Source: Enterobacter hormaechei subsp. hoffmannii
Lineage (GTDB): Bacteria; Pseudomonadota; Gammaproteobacteria; Enterobacterales; Enterobacteriaceae
Direction of reading: 5' to 3'
DNA length: 64,000 nucleotides
Assembly (NCBI RefSeq): GCF_001729745.1
Contig: NZ_CP017186.1
Coordinates: forward strand, 1,736,001-1,800,000
The translations under genes were made by a program, and so were the position numbers. How positions within the stretch are numbered: position 1 is the stretch's first letter; every line of letters starts with the position of its first letter. The notes beneath the pieces were generated by a model that was not told the origin of the DNA, made no database searches, and was given only the letters and a program-made list of their open reading frames with translations. Shown one piece after another: positions 11,225 through 19,491 of this stretch.

Positions 11225-12337
11225 TTAAACAGCAGGCAGCGGCAGGCGCTGTTCAATGATCCCACCGCCGAGGCAAATTTCGCCGCTGTAGAAAACAGCA
11301 GACTGGCCAGGGGTAACGGCGGAAACCGGCTCGTCGAAACGCACGTCAATGCGATCGTCATCCAGTGGGGTGACGGTGCAAGGGATGTCGGTCTGGCGGT
11401 AGCGCGTTTTCACGGTGCAGCGCAGCGTGCCTTTCAGCGGCTCGCGATCGACCCAGTGCAGCTGTTGCGCGATAAGTCCAACGGACATCAGGCGCGGATG
11501 GTCGTGACCCTGAGCCACCACCAGAATATTGTTTTCGACATCTTTGTCGACCACGTACCACGGATCTTCGCTGCCCTCTTTGGTGCCGCCGATACCCAGA
11601 CCTTTACGCTGGCCGAGAGTGTGGTACATCAGCCCCTGGTGCTGACCAATCTCATCACCGTCAACGGTGACGATTTTGCCCGGCTGTGCAGGCAGGTAGC
11701 GCCCCAGGAACTCGCGGAATTTACGCTCGCCGATAAAACAGATACCGGTGGAGTCTTTTTTCTTCGCCGTGATCAGATCCAAATCTTCAGCAATCTTACG
11801 CACTTCCGGCTTTTCAAGCTCGCCGACCGGGAACAGACTTTGGGCAATCTGTTCATGGCTCAGCGTGTAGAGGAAGTAGCTCTGATCTTTATTGCCATCC
11901 AGACCGCGCAGCAGCTGGCTTTTACCATTCACATCCGCGCGACGCACGTAGTGGCCGGTTGCAATGTAGTCTGCGCCCAGGTCTTCCGCGGCGAATTCCA
12001 GGAAGGCTTTGAATTTGATCTCTTTGTTACACAGGATATCCGGGTTTGGCGTGCGGCCCGCTTTGTACTCTTCGAGGAAGAGTTCAAAAACGTTGTCCCA
12101 GTATTCTGCGGCAAAGTTAACGGTGTGCAGTTCGATGCCGAGCTTATCGCACACGGCCTGCGCATCGGCGAGATCCGCAGCGGCAGTGCAGTATTCCTCG
12201 CCATCGTCTTCCTCCCAGTTCTTCATGAACAGGCCCTCCACCTTATAGCCCTGTTGCTGCAACAGGTAGGCGGAAACGGAGGAATCGACACCGCCGGACA
12301 TGCCGACGATCACTTTTTTCTGGCTGTTATCTGACAT
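11225..12337 (-). CDS. mnmA: MnmA, tRNA-uridine 2-sulfurtransferase
   Basis: Final enzyme that inserts sulfur at position 2 of U34 in tRNA-Lys, -Glu and -Gln, receiving sulfur from the Tus relay. The 370-residue product has the PP-loop [10 protein letters not shown] near residue 17, the first catalytic Cys in PDILCNKE and the second in STGICFIG, and a C-terminal beta-barrel. I chose ATG 12337 (MSDNSQKK); the open frame upstream is not conserved. Downstream is hflD after a 27-base gap. Confidence 0.97.
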   Translation of the reverse strand: MSDNSQKKVIVGMSGGVDSSVSAYLLQQQGYKVEGLFMKNWEEDDGEEYCTAAADLADAQAVCDKLGIELHTVNFAAEYWDNVFELFLEEYKAGRTPNPDILCNKEIKFKAFLEFAAEDLGADYIATGHYVRRADVNGKSQLLRGLDGNKDQSYFLYTLSHEQIAQSLFPVGELEKPEVRKIAEDLDLITAKKKDSTGICFIGERKFREFLGRYLPAQPGKIVTVDGDEIGQHQGLMYHTLGQRKGLGIGGTKEGSEDPWYVVDKDVENNILVVAQGHDHPRLMSVGLIAQQLHWVDREPLKGTLRCTVKTRYRQTDIPCTVTPLDDDRIDVRFDEPVSAVTPGQSAVFYSGEICLGGGIIEQRLPLPAV

Positions 12338-12377
12338 GGAATACTCACGACATTGAACTTCAAGGCGGCGTATTCTA

Positions 12378-12851
12378 TCACGCCCCCCCACCATTGACAC
12401 CCTCTGTAAACGGCCAGTTAAATTCTGCAATGACATCCAGCGGCAGGCGCGCCGCAGACTGCCAGCAGCGGATGCTTTCCGCAACCAGCGGCGAGCGCAG
12501 GTTTGGCGCGCTCAGGATCTCGTCTGCGTTCACCCACAGGCAGCGATCGATATCGTCGTCGTGCGGTTCAGTGGCGCACGTTTCGTTAAGCTCAACGGCG
12601 AATAAAAAGCGCAGGAAAGGTGTCTGGTCAGGCGCTATCCACTGATGCATACGGATAAAGTGCTGCGGTTCGGCGCGGATACCCGTCTCTTCCCAGAGCT
12701 CGCGTTTCGCTGCCTGCAATAAGGTTTCGTTGGCTTCAAGATGCCCGGCTGGCTGATTCCAAAGCGCTTTGCCGTTGATGGTCTCTTCCACCACCAGGAA
12801 TTTCCCCTGCGCGTGGACCACGCAGGCGACCGTAACATGGGGTTTAAACAT
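12378..12851 (-). CDS. nudJ: NudJ, Nudix phosphatase
   Basis: Nudix hydrolase that in E. coli acts on nucleoside tri- and diphosphates and on HMP-PP (thiamine precursor). The 157-residue product has the complete Nudix box from GHLEANE to REL-EETGI (about residues 37-59). Its ATG overlaps the rluE TGA by one base (TGATG), so translation is coupled to rluE. Confidence 0.95.
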   Translation of the reverse strand: MFKPHVTVACVVHAQGKFLVVEETINGKALWNQPAGHLEANETLLQAAKRELWEETGIRAEPQHFIRMHQWIAPDQTPFLRFLFAVELNETCATEPHDDDIDRCLWVNADEILSAPNLRSPLVAESIRCWQSAARLPLDVIAEFNWPFTEGVNGGGA

Positions 12852-13513
12852 CAGTTCTCCTTAGGGGTAACATCCCGCCATTCCCCGTTAGCCAGCGAGT
12901 CCAGCGTGTAGCTGCCCATGGCGTAGCGAATGAGTCGCAGGGTAGGGAAGCCCACATGCGCAGTCATGCGCCTGACCTGTCGGTTGCGGCCTTCATAAAG
13001 GGTGATTTTAAGCCAGCTGGTGGGAATCGATTTGCGCTCACGAATCGGCGGGTTGCGCGGCCACAGCCACTCGGGTTCATTCACGCGCTCAATACCAGCT
13101 GGCAGGGTAGGACCATCGTTCAGCGTTACGCCGTTGCGCAGCTTTGCCAGCGACGCGTCGTCCGGCTCGCCTTCAACCTGCACATAGTAAATTTTTCCGG
13201 TACGTTTGCCCGGCTGAGTAAGCCTGGCCTGGAGCACGCCGTCATTGGTAAGCACCAGCAGCCCCTCGCTGTCGCGATCCAGACGCCCGGCCGCGTAGAC
13301 CCCCTGAACGGGGATAAAATCCTTCAGCGTGCTGCGCCCGGCCTCGTCGGTAAACTGCGGCAATACATCGTAGGGTTTATTGAACAGTATGACCCGCGTT
13401 GGCTGGGGTTCTGGCGTTCTTCTGGTGGCTTGTCGTGAGCTGAATCGCTCAACCCGGTGTTTTCTAAAAGAAGTTTTCTTCATGGTATTTTCAGGCGTTA
13501 TCAATTGCCGCAT
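12851..13513 (-). CDS. rluE: RluE, 23S rRNA pseudouridine(2457) synthase
   Basis: Makes pseudouridine at position 2457 of 23S rRNA. The 220-residue product has a basic N-terminal tail, motif I FNKPYDVL, the catalytic Asp in [11 protein letters not shown], and motif [14 protein letters not shown] of the RsuA branch. It has no S4 domain, as expected for RluE. The start MRQLITPEN matches the E. coli N-terminus; MKKTSF, ten codons in, is an alternative. First gene of the run to purB. Confidence 0.95.
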   Translation of the reverse strand: MRQLITPENTMKKTSFRKHRVERFSSRQATRRTPEPQPTRVILFNKPYDVLPQFTDEAGRSTLKDFIPVQGVYAAGRLDRDSEGLLVLTNDGVLQARLTQPGKRTGKIYYVQVEGEPDDASLAKLRNGVTLNDGPTLPAGIERVNEPEWLWPRNPPIRERKSIPTSWLKITLYEGRNRQVRRMTAHVGFPTLRLIRYAMGSYTLDSLANGEWRDVTPKEN

Positions 13514-13630
13514 TATAGCCTAATAACGAAGACCTTTCATGGCGTCGGACAATCAGGTACTATCGGAAGGCTCATTACAATTTATTAACATAAGATCAGT
13601 AACAACCAGAAGCGCTCGAAGGAGAGGTTA

Positions 13631-14881
13631 ATGGAAAGCAAAGTAGTTGTTCCGGCGGAAGGTAAAAAGATCACCCTGCAAAACGGCAAGATTAACGTTC
13701 CTCACAACCCGATTATCCCGTTCATCGAAGGTGACGGTATCGGTGTAGACGTTACCCCGGCAATGCTGAAAGTGGTTGATGCCGCTGTTGAGAAAGCCTA
13801 CAAAGGCGAGCGTAAAATTTCCTGGATGGAAATTTACACCGGTGAAAAATCGACTCAAGTTTATGGCCAGGACGTCTGGCTGCCAGCCGAAACGCTGGAC
13901 CTGATCCGCGACTATCGCGTTGCTATCAAAGGCCCTCTGACCACGCCAGTTGGCGGCGGCATTCGCTCCCTGAACGTGGCGCTGCGTCAGGAACTGGATC
14001 TGTATGTGTGTCTGCGTCCGGTGCGTTACTACCAGGGCACTCCAAGCCCGGTTAAGCACCCGGAACTGACCGACATGGTCATCTTCCGTGAAAACTCTGA
14101 AGACATCTACGCCGGTATCGAATGGAAAGCGGATTCTGCTGATGCAGAAAAAGTGATTAAATTCCTGCGCGAAGAGATGGGCGTGAAGAAAATTCGCTTC
14201 CCTGAGCATTGCGGCATCGGCATCAAGCCGTGCTCCGAAGAAGGGACTAAGCGTCTGGTGCGTGCCGCCATCGAATACGCTATCACCAACGATCGTGACT
14301 CTGTGACCCTGGTTCACAAAGGCAATATCATGAAGTTCACCGAAGGCGCGTTCAAAGACTGGGGCTACCAGCTGGCGACCGAAGAGTTCGGCGGTGAACT
14401 GATCGACGGCGGCCCATGGCAGAAAATTAAAAACCCGAACACCGGTAAAGAGATCATCATTAAAGATGTGATCGCCGATGCGTTCCTGCAACAGATCCTG
14501 CTGCGTCCTGCTGAATATGACGTGATCGCCTGTATGAACCTGAACGGCGACTACATCTCTGATGCGCTGGCAGCGCAGGTCGGTGGTATCGGTATCGCCC
14601 CGGGCGCGAACATCGGTGACGAGTGCGCCCTGTTTGAAGCAACTCACGGTACTGCACCGAAATATGCAGGCCAGGACAAAGTTAACCCAGGCTCAATCAT
14701 TCTGTCCGCAGAGATGATGCTGCGTCATATGGAATGGTTCGAAGCCGCAGACCTGATTGTTAAGGGTATGGAAGGCGCGATTAACGCGAAAACCGTCACC
14801 TATGACTTTGAACGTCTGATGGAAGGCGCTAAACTGCTGAAATGCTCAGAGTTTGGCGACGCGATTATCGCGAACATGTAA
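13631..14881 (+). CDS. icd: Icd, NADP-dependent isocitrate dehydrogenase
   Basis: TCA-cycle enzyme converting isocitrate to 2-oxoglutarate and CO2. The 416-residue product is full length, with substrate-binding [10 protein letters not shown] including the AceK-phosphorylated Ser (about 113), the catalytic Lys in [10 protein letters not shown], and the metal-binding Asp residues near [10 protein letters not shown]. The 3' end of this gene is the attachment site of prophage e14 and phage 21 in E. coli. Here the C-terminus [10 protein letters not shown] is intact and directly followed by a terminator, so nothing is integrated. An AGGAGAGG-like ribosome site precedes the ATG. Confidence 0.98.
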   Translation: MESKVVVPAEGKKITLQNGKINVPHNPIIPFIEGDGIGVDVTPAMLKVVDAAVEKAYKGERKISWMEIYTGEKSTQVYGQDVWLPAETLDLIRDYRVAIKGPLTTPVGGGIRSLNVALRQELDLYVCLRPVRYYQGTPSPVKHPELTDMVIFRENSEDIYAGIEWKADSADAEKVIKFLREEMGVKKIRFPEHCGIGIKPCSEEGTKRLVRAAIEYAITNDRDSVTLVHKGNIMKFTEGAFKDWGYQLATEEFGGELIDGGPWQKIKNPNTGKEIIIKDVIADAFLQQILLRPAEYDVIACMNLNGDYISDALAAQVGGIGIAPGANIGDECALFEATHGTAPKYAGQDKVNPGSIILSAEMMLRHMEWFEAADLIVKGMEGAINAKTVTYDFERLMEGAKLLKCSEFGDAIIANM

Positions 14882-14903
14882 TCCACTCGCTGGGTTAAAT
14901 GAC

Positions 14904-14932
14904 AACGGGAGCCTGAGGGTTCCCGTTTTTTA
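14904..14932 (+). terminator. icd terminator
   Basis: Ten-base stem AACGGGAGCC / GGTTCCCGTT (one G-U pair) with loop TGAG, followed by a run of T. It lies 23 bases past the icd stop. Confidence 0.85.
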
Positions 14933-14957
14933 TGCACACAAGACGGAAAACAACGCT

Positions 14958-15203
14958 ATGACCCATGATATCCCGCTCAAGTATTATGACATCGTCGACG
15001 AGTATGCGACTGAAACGGCAAAACCGCCAGAAGAGGCGGAGCGTACGCCACTGGCACACTATTTTCAGCTGCTGCTCACTCGCTTATACAACAATGAGGA
15101 AATCAGTGAAGAGGCGCAGCGGGAGATGGCTGTCCAGGCGGAGATAGATGAAGCGCGCATTGACGATATTGCGAACTTCCTGAATCAATGGGGCAATGAA
15201 TAA
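14958..15203 (+). CDS. ymjA: YmjA-family DUF2543 protein
   Basis: An 81-residue acidic, helical cytoplasmic protein of unknown function. [26 protein letters not shown] and the C-terminal FLNQWGNE match my recollection of E. coli YmjA very closely. ATG 14958 was chosen because the frame upstream runs into icd. In K-12 ymjA lies elsewhere, so its position directly after icd marks a synteny change. It ends only four bases before the convergent EAL gene. Confidence 0.85.
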   Translation: MTHDIPLKYYDIVDEYATETAKPPEEAERTPLAHYFQLLLTRLYNNEEISEEAQREMAVQAEIDEARIDDIANFLNQWGNE

Positions 15204-15207
15204 CGCT

Positions 15208-16707
15208 TCATCGCGCTGAGTAAGCCAGCAGGCTGGCGAGGTCGTGCCGGGTTAGTGATTTTGAAAAGTACCAGCCTTGCACGAGGGCATCGGGGTATCT
15301 CTGCGCGATGAACTGATATTGCGTTTCGCTTTCGACTCCCTCAAACACCAGGGTTTTGTGCAGTTTAGCGAGCGCGTCGCTAAAGATCACCAGGATATCC
15401 TGTTTATAATGCTCGTTGATGCCATCCACTAACGACTTATCCACTTTGATTTCGTCATATTTGAGATTGGACAGCCTTGCCAGATTAGAGTTTTGCACGC
15501 CAAAATCGTCTATTGAAATTTTGACGCCTGCCGATTTAAGATCCTCACAAAACTCTTCAAGGATGGCCGAGGTGGAAACGCCATTCTCGGATAACTCAAC
15601 TTTGATTAACGATAAGGGAATAGCGTTCTCTAAGCATGCATGACGTAATACCGCCAGAAATTTGCCGTCTTCAATTTCCGTCCGGCCAACGTTCAGTGAA
15701 ATCATTAACTGATGTTCGGCCGCCAGCCCGGCAATTTCCGCCAGGGATTTCTTTATCATGTTCTGATAATAAACGTTATACAGACCAATTTTTTTAATTA
15801 ACGGGATAAACAGCTCAGGAGAAACCTCTTTGTGATTGTTATCCTGCCATCTTGATAACACTTCAACCCCGACGATTTTCTTATCAGCAACCCGAATTAT
15901 GGGCTGAAAATGAACGCTGATAGTATTCGCTATCACCGCCTTGACCAGCGTTCGCTCAAGAGAAAGTCGATCTTCATAAAGTCGAAGAGAAAACAGCGTC
16001 AGGGATACCCAGATAAAGTATAAAAACAGGCACAGGAGCACCATCACTACGCGGGAGAGCGATGCCAGTCCGGCATTGTGGTGGGTGACGGTAACGCACA
16101 AATCCCAGCGCGTGCTGCACTGCGTCACGGTCTGTGTGAATAACAGTGACGACAAGCGGCTAAGGTTTTCTGTAGGTGACGTAACGGTAAAAAAGGTTCG
16201 GTCGAAATCTTTCGTGGTAGAACGAAGTGAATAGTTGGCGGTGACCGGAGAGAATTTATCGTAGGCTGAACGTGATGTGAAGATAATAAGATGGTTATAA
16301 ATTGTCGCATTGCCTACAAAAAAATCTTTCTGTGAAAATTGCGCCAGACTGAATCCGTTCAGGGTGTTGTGAAGCTCAGAGGGAAGGGCGATGGGATTTG
16401 CCAGCTTGCCCCAAAATGCGGTGCAGGTAATTTTCCCATTTTCAATAAACCCCACATCGGCGAAATAGAGACTCTGCATCTTTAAATTACGGTAGACGTT
16501 CAGGCTGGCGTTATCGCATCCCTTCGCGGAGGTATTTTTAAGCGTACTGGCGATATTTTGCGTCAAGTCTTCGGAATAGCGTAAGAGCGTGTGGGAGATC
16601 TCCCTCTGCCGGTCCTTTTGCTGCTCAACGATAATGGCGTTAACCGCATACAGCGACAGGACGACCATAAAGGTTGAGATGATAGCAACGGCAATGGCCT
16701 TGTTCAT
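15208..16707 (-). CDS. CSS-motif/EAL c-di-GMP phosphodiesterase
   Basis: Inner-membrane enzyme predicted to hydrolyse cyclic di-GMP. The 499-residue product has an N-terminal TM helix, a periplasmic region of about 200 residues with a redox-type Cys (KGCDNAS, the CSS-like site), a second TM helix near residue 230, and a cytoplasmic EAL domain. The EAL signature reads EVLSRW, a variant shared by active enzymes of this class. Other catalytic residues are present: the Asn of SLNVG, IDDFG, IKVDKS, FEGVES and VQGWYF. I chose ATG 16707 (MNKAIAV); an in-frame start 15 codons upstream is possible. Architecture is like E. coli PdeG, but I cannot assign orthology. Confidence 0.88.
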   Translation of the reverse strand: MNKAIAVAIISTFMVVLSLYAVNAIIVEQQKDRQREISHTLLRYSEDLTQNIASTLKNTSAKGCDNASLNVYRNLKMQSLYFADVGFIENGKITCTAFWGKLANPIALPSELHNTLNGFSLAQFSQKDFFVGNATIYNHLIIFTSRSAYDKFSPVTANYSLRSTTKDFDRTFFTVTSPTENLSRLSSLLFTQTVTQCSTRWDLCVTVTHHNAGLASLSRVVMVLLCLFLYFIWVSLTLFSLRLYEDRLSLERTLVKAVIANTISVHFQPIIRVADKKIVGVEVLSRWQDNNHKEVSPELFIPLIKKIGLYNVYYQNMIKKSLAEIAGLAAEHQLMISLNVGRTEIEDGKFLAVLRHACLENAIPLSLIKVELSENGVSTSAILEEFCEDLKSAGVKISIDDFGVQNSNLARLSNLKYDEIKVDKSLVDGINEHYKQDILVIFSDALAKLHKTLVFEGVESETQYQFIAQRYPDALVQGWYFSKSLTRHDLASLLAYSAR

Positions 16708-16830
16708 TTTCCTGCTGTCCCGCCACGTCCTGAGGTGCAGGGATCTTAACACAGGTCATTAAAGCTACAAGTATGCGCGTTGAGCCCGCACGTAATTGAA
16801 AGGAAAGCCACCATGCCGACTCATTACATC

Positions 16831-16923
16831 TCAGAACCACTCAAACCGTGTTGAGAGCAGTAACAGTAGCGTACTGGCAGAAACAAGATTAAGGCAGATG
16901 ACGAACTTGCTCGATACGTTCAT
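16831..16923 (-). CDS. yncL: YncL, 30-residue membrane protein
   Basis: A very short gene whose product starts MNVSSKFVICLN and ends STRFEWF. E. coli YncL (31 residues, a single-span small membrane protein) starts MNVSSRTVVLIN and ends SMRFGWFI from memory, so the match covers both ends. One hydrophobic helix is flanked by a polar start and an aromatic/basic tail. The ribosome site is weak (AGTGAA). It lies 123 bases upstream of the EAL gene on the same strand. Function is unknown. Confidence 0.75.
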   Translation of the reverse strand: MNVSSKFVICLNLVSASTLLLLLSTRFEWF

Positions 16924-17011
16924 GTTATCAGATTCACTTTGCTGTTCAGTAGCCACAGAGAATAGCGGTTCACCTCCTGGGAAAAAACGCCAGATTTTGG
17001 TGGGGTGAGGC

Positions 17012-17105
17012 AAAAAAAAGCCCACTAGAAAGTGGGCAAGAAATACTGGAAGCAATGTGAGCAATGTCGTACTGAATACCTGAGTGATTTGCTCAACTAT
17101 TCAGT
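17012..17105 (-). ncRNA. Candidate small RNA with U8 terminator
   Basis: On the minus strand, -35-like TTGCAT (17141-17136), a 17-base spacer and -10-like TATCTT (17118-17113) predict a start at about 17105. The transcript would open with a stem-loop of ACTGAATA pairing with TATTCAGT. A mostly unpaired stretch follows with two copies of CATTGCT, then the terminator GCCCACT / AGTGGGC and eight U (17012-17037). That is about 94 nt. No ORF explains the terminator, since yncL begins downstream of it. I do not recognise it as a named enteric sRNA. Confidence 0.55.
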
Positions 17106-17109
17106 AATG

Positions 17110-17128
17110 AGAAAGATAATCTTTCTCA
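17110..17128. repeat. Palindrome inside candidate sRNA promoter
   Basis: GAGAAAGAT and ATCTTTCTC form a nine-base inverted repeat around a single central A. It overlaps the -10-like element of the candidate small RNA, so it could be a dyad operator. Confidence 0.4.
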
Positions 17129-17199
17129 GTAAAAGATGCAACCCCACGATGAGTGTGGAACGGCAATTTTTATTGCTCAGATTTTACTCAAACGAACCG

Positions 17200-17252
17200 T
17201 GTGATTCTTATCACAAATTTCCTTTCTCAGATCCTGTGCTATCCTTTTCTGT
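17200..17252 (+). promoter_or_regulatory. CRP site and yeaQ promoter
   Basis: TGTGATTCTTATCACA (17200-17215) has both perfect CRP half-sites six bases apart. An extended -10, TGCTATCCT (17237-17245), lies downstream and predicts a start near 17252, putting CRP near -44. The C before TATCCT is typical of sigma-S promoters, consistent with the stress family of YeaQ. The 370-bp gap 16924-17293 holds only this site and the candidate small RNA. Confidence 0.65.
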
Positions 17253-17293
17253 GTCGTTGATTTAATGACAAAAACCATACAGAGAGGAAAGCT

Positions 17294-17542
17294 ATGGGAA
17301 TTTTATCCTGGATTATCTTTGGGCTGATTGCGGGGATCCTGGCGAAGTGGATTATGCCGGGCAAAGATGGCGGCGGTTTCATCGTCACGATCGTTCTGGG
17401 GATTGTAGGTGCAGTCGTCGGTGGCTGGATCAGTACCCTGTTCGGCTTTGGCAGAGTTGATGGCTTCAACTTCGGCAGCTTTGTCGTCGCGGTGATTGGC
17501 GCGCTGGTTGTTCTGTTTATCTACAGAAAAATCAAAAGCTAA
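17294..17542 (+). CDS. yeaQ: YeaQ, GlsB/YmgE-family stress membrane protein
   Basis: An 82-residue inner-membrane protein of the transglycosylase-associated family, function unknown, usually induced in stationary phase. MGILSWIIFGLIAGILAKWI, the conserved MPGKDGGG loop and the end FIYRKIKS match E. coli YeaQ almost throughout. Three hydrophobic Gly-rich helices are visible. Ribosome site AGAGAGGAAAGCT precedes the ATG. It is convergent with yoaJ-yoaK-dgcP, as in K-12. Confidence 0.95.
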   Translation: MGILSWIIFGLIAGILAKWIMPGKDGGGFIVTIVLGIVGAVVGGWISTLFGFGRVDGFNFGSFVVAVIGALVVLFIYRKIKS

Positions 17543-17557
17543 ATCTGACCTGTGTTA

Positions 17558-17585
17558 AAAAAGGCTGCCTGAGGGCGGCCTTTTT
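17558..17585. terminator. Bidirectional terminator between yeaQ and yoaJ
   Basis: Stem GGCTGCC / GGCGGCC (one G-U pair) with loop TGAG, flanked by A5 and T5. It can end yeaQ transcripts and also the converging yoaK-yoaJ mRNA. Confidence 0.85.
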
Positions 17586-17595
17586 ACTTTGGGCG

Positions 17596-17670
17596 TTACC
17601 ACCAGCCTAACTGCGTACCGGCGACGGCCACGATGGCGACAATCAGCATGATGAGGGTCGTTTTTCTCAT
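17596..17670 (-). CDS. yoaJ: YoaJ, 24-residue membrane protein
   Basis: The product reads MRKTTLIMLIVAIVAVAGTQ followed by LGWW, matching the known small E. coli protein YoaJ (24 residues, same Trp-Trp end). A single hydrophobic helix is preceded by two basic residues. Its ATG follows the yoaK TAA with no gap (TAAATG), so it should depend on yoaK translation. Function unknown. Confidence 0.85.
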   Translation of the reverse strand: MRKTTLIMLIVAIVAVAGTQLGWW

Positions 17671-17769
17671 TTATGCCCCCGGCGCGGCGTAACCGCCAAG
17701 GAAAAACCAGCCTAAAAACACTACTGCCGTGATAAAAATAACCACCGGAAAGAGGATCCCTATTCTCAT
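17671..17769 (-). CDS. yoaK: YoaK, 32-residue membrane protein
   Basis: The product begins MRIGILFPVVIFITAVVFLG and ends GGYAAPGA, a close match to E. coli YoaK (32 residues). One hydrophobic helix spans most of it. AGGTG lies six bases before the ATG. The gene sits 45 bases downstream of dgcP on the same strand, so a dgcP-yoaK-yoaJ transcript is likely. Function unknown. Confidence 0.87.
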   Translation of the reverse strand: MRIGILFPVVIFITAVVFLGWFFLGGYAAPGA

Positions 17770-17814
17770 GCCATCACCTGTTTGAGTTTGTATAAGGCCG
17801 TAGAGTGTACGGTT

Positions 17815-18843
17815 TTAATCTAACGCGACAAAGCCTGTTTTGTTTTTTCCTTTTTTATCCTGATACATCGCGAGGTCTGCGGTGCGCAGGGCACTATCTT
17901 CATCTGTGCAGTGAGGATCAACAATAACGACGCCATAGCTTGCACCGGGATAGAGAATAGTGACATTACCTAACCCATATTCACCCGCGATACGGCCGTT
18001 GAGGCGGGTTTTGATAGCGTTGACCTCTGTGCTGGCGTCGCCATCATTGCTGTGACTCAGGCTGGCAACCAGAAATTCATCGCCGCCGAGCCGGCCGATA
18101 ATTTCGTCCTGCGTTTGCTGGTGAGTCAGTCGATTGCCGACCTGAACGAGGAACCGATCGCCCGCTTCATGACCGTAGTGATCATTGATTCGCTTGAAAT
18201 CATCGAGATCAATAAAGGCAATCATGACGTTGCGGTTAAGATGGCGCGCCAGTGAGAACAGGGTGGTAAGGTTTTCAAAAATGGCGCGACGGTTCGGCAG
18301 GCCGGTAAGGGCGTCGGTGTAAGAGTGGGCAATGAGCGCCGCATTTGCTTCACGAAGCTGAAGCACAAGCGACTCTTTCTGAATGTACTGACCAATTAAC
18401 CCGGCAAAGAGCCTGATCACCTGCTCGCCACGCTCGCTGAACTGTTTCTGTGCGGTGCTGGCAGCGCAAAGCGTGCCGTACAGAGAACCGTCAGCCAGGT
18501 GAACCGGCACGCTCATATAGGTTGTAATACCCAGTGCTTTTGCCGCTTCACACTCCGGCCAGCGGTCGGGCACCTCGTTACTGAACAAGGTGTCGCTATC
18601 CATGGCGCGCTTACAGAGCGTTTCGTCCCAGGGCACGCTGAACCCTTCCGGGATCTGCATTTGCTTGCTGTTACGGGCATATAAAATGTGCTGCAAACGC
18701 GCGTTGATATCGATTTTGGTCAGGTAGGTTGATTCCATATCCGTCACAATTTCCAGCATTTCCAGTAGCTGACGCACCAGACTGTCGAGAGATTGCTCGG
18801 TGGAGAGGGTTTCTGAAACACGGGCAAGAATGATATCTGACAT
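17815..18843 (-). CDS. dgcP: DgcP (YeaP), GAF-GGDEF diguanylate cyclase
   Basis: Cytoplasmic enzyme that makes cyclic di-GMP. The 342-residue product has a GAF domain at about 15-155 and a GGDEF domain from about 170; the active-site GGDEF is at residues 253-257. No RxxD inhibitory site occurs five residues before it, so product inhibition by that route is not expected. I chose ATG 18843 (MSDIILARV), which aligns with E. coli YeaP. It heads dgcP-yoaK-yoaJ. A phosphodiesterase gene on the same strand lies about 1 kb downstream. Confidence 0.95.
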   Translation of the reverse strand: MSDIILARVSETLSTEQSLDSLVRQLLEMLEIVTDMESTYLTKIDINARLQHILYARNSKQMQIPEGFSVPWDETLCKRAMDSDTLFSNEVPDRWPECEAAKALGITTYMSVPVHLADGSLYGTLCAASTAQKQFSERGEQVIRLFAGLIGQYIQKESLVLQLREANAALIAHSYTDALTGLPNRRAIFENLTTLFSLARHLNRNVMIAFIDLDDFKRINDHYGHEAGDRFLVQVGNRLTHQQTQDEIIGRLGGDEFLVASLSHSNDGDASTEVNAIKTRLNGRIAGEYGLGNVTILYPGASYGVVIVDPHCTDEDSALRTADLAMYQDKKGKNKTGFVALD

Positions 18844-18974
18844 GAGGCAGGTTGACTCCCATGCAGAAGACCTCTGTATCTGCATGTTATGCTGAAAATA
18901 TAGACTCCGGTCATAGTAAAACATGAACAGGATTAATTTTATAGATTCTTCTGAAAGCGGATGAAGGAGAGGCT

Positions 18975-19050
18975 AAAAAAAAGCCCCGATGTTGAGATCG
19001 GGGCAAAACATCTTGATTACGGAATGATGTTCTCTGGTCAGAGTGAGAAC
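18975..19050 (-). ncRNA. Candidate small RNA between dgcP and yoaF
   Basis: On the minus strand, TTAAAC (19085-19080), a 16-base spacer and TATAGT (19063-19058) form a promoter predicting a start near 19050. The RNA would begin with a hairpin TGTTCTC / GAGAACA. A short AU-rich linker follows, then the terminator GCCCCGAT / ATCGGGGC with six-base loop and eight U (18975-19004). Length is about 76 nt. No ORF uses this terminator, and dgcP starts 130 bases further downstream. I cannot match it to a named sRNA. Confidence 0.6.
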
Positions 19051-19156
19051 AGACACCACTATAGGGATGAATCGTGCAGGTTTAATGGAGAAATCATGGA
19101 GAAAACGGCGATGACCCGTTACTCTGACGTTTTCAACACCCTGAAGGATCATGATA

Positions 19157-19411
19157 ATGAAATATCTTCTCCTGGCGCTGGTTTTACCGCTGGCCGCATG
19201 CTCAACAAAGACACCTCCTCCCGATGCGCCTCAACCGCCGCACGCTATTGGTATGGCAAATCCGGCGTCAGTGTACTGTCTGGAGAAAGGGGGAGAGCAA
19301 ATCCCTGTACAAAGCCCGCAGGGCGTACGTACCGAGTGCAAATTGCCAGGCGGGGAAGTGATCGATGAATGGGATCTCTATCGCCGCGATCACCCGCAAC
19401 CGACCAGATGA
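19157..19411 (+). CDS. yoaF: YoaF, DUF333 lipoprotein
   Basis: An 84-residue outer- or inner-membrane lipoprotein of unknown function. The signal peptide MKYLLLALVLPL ends in the lipobox LAAC (about residue 15). The DUF333 core includes GMANPASVYCLEKGG, CKLPGGE and IDEWDLYRR. I chose the second ATG (19157) because it places the signal like E. coli YoaF. Synteny with dgcP is the same as in K-12. Confidence 0.92.
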   Translation: MKYLLLALVLPLAACSTKTPPPDAPQPPHAIGMANPASVYCLEKGGEQIPVQSPQGVRTECKLPGGEVIDEWDLYRRDHPQPTR

Positions 19412-19491
19412 CAACGGCAATAAAACTGCGATACACTTCTCTTTAGGATTATTCTTAGCCAGTTTCTGGCGGTACGTTTGCGAGAAGAAGT

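Noticed and set aside
11210..12334. Long plus-strand open frame antisense to mnmA
   Set aside because: Shadow of mnmA; no ribosome site and no recognisable family.
16831..17064. Extended 77-codon version of yncL
   Set aside because: The extension crosses the terminator of candidate sRNA A; homology to YncL begins at the internal ATG 16923.
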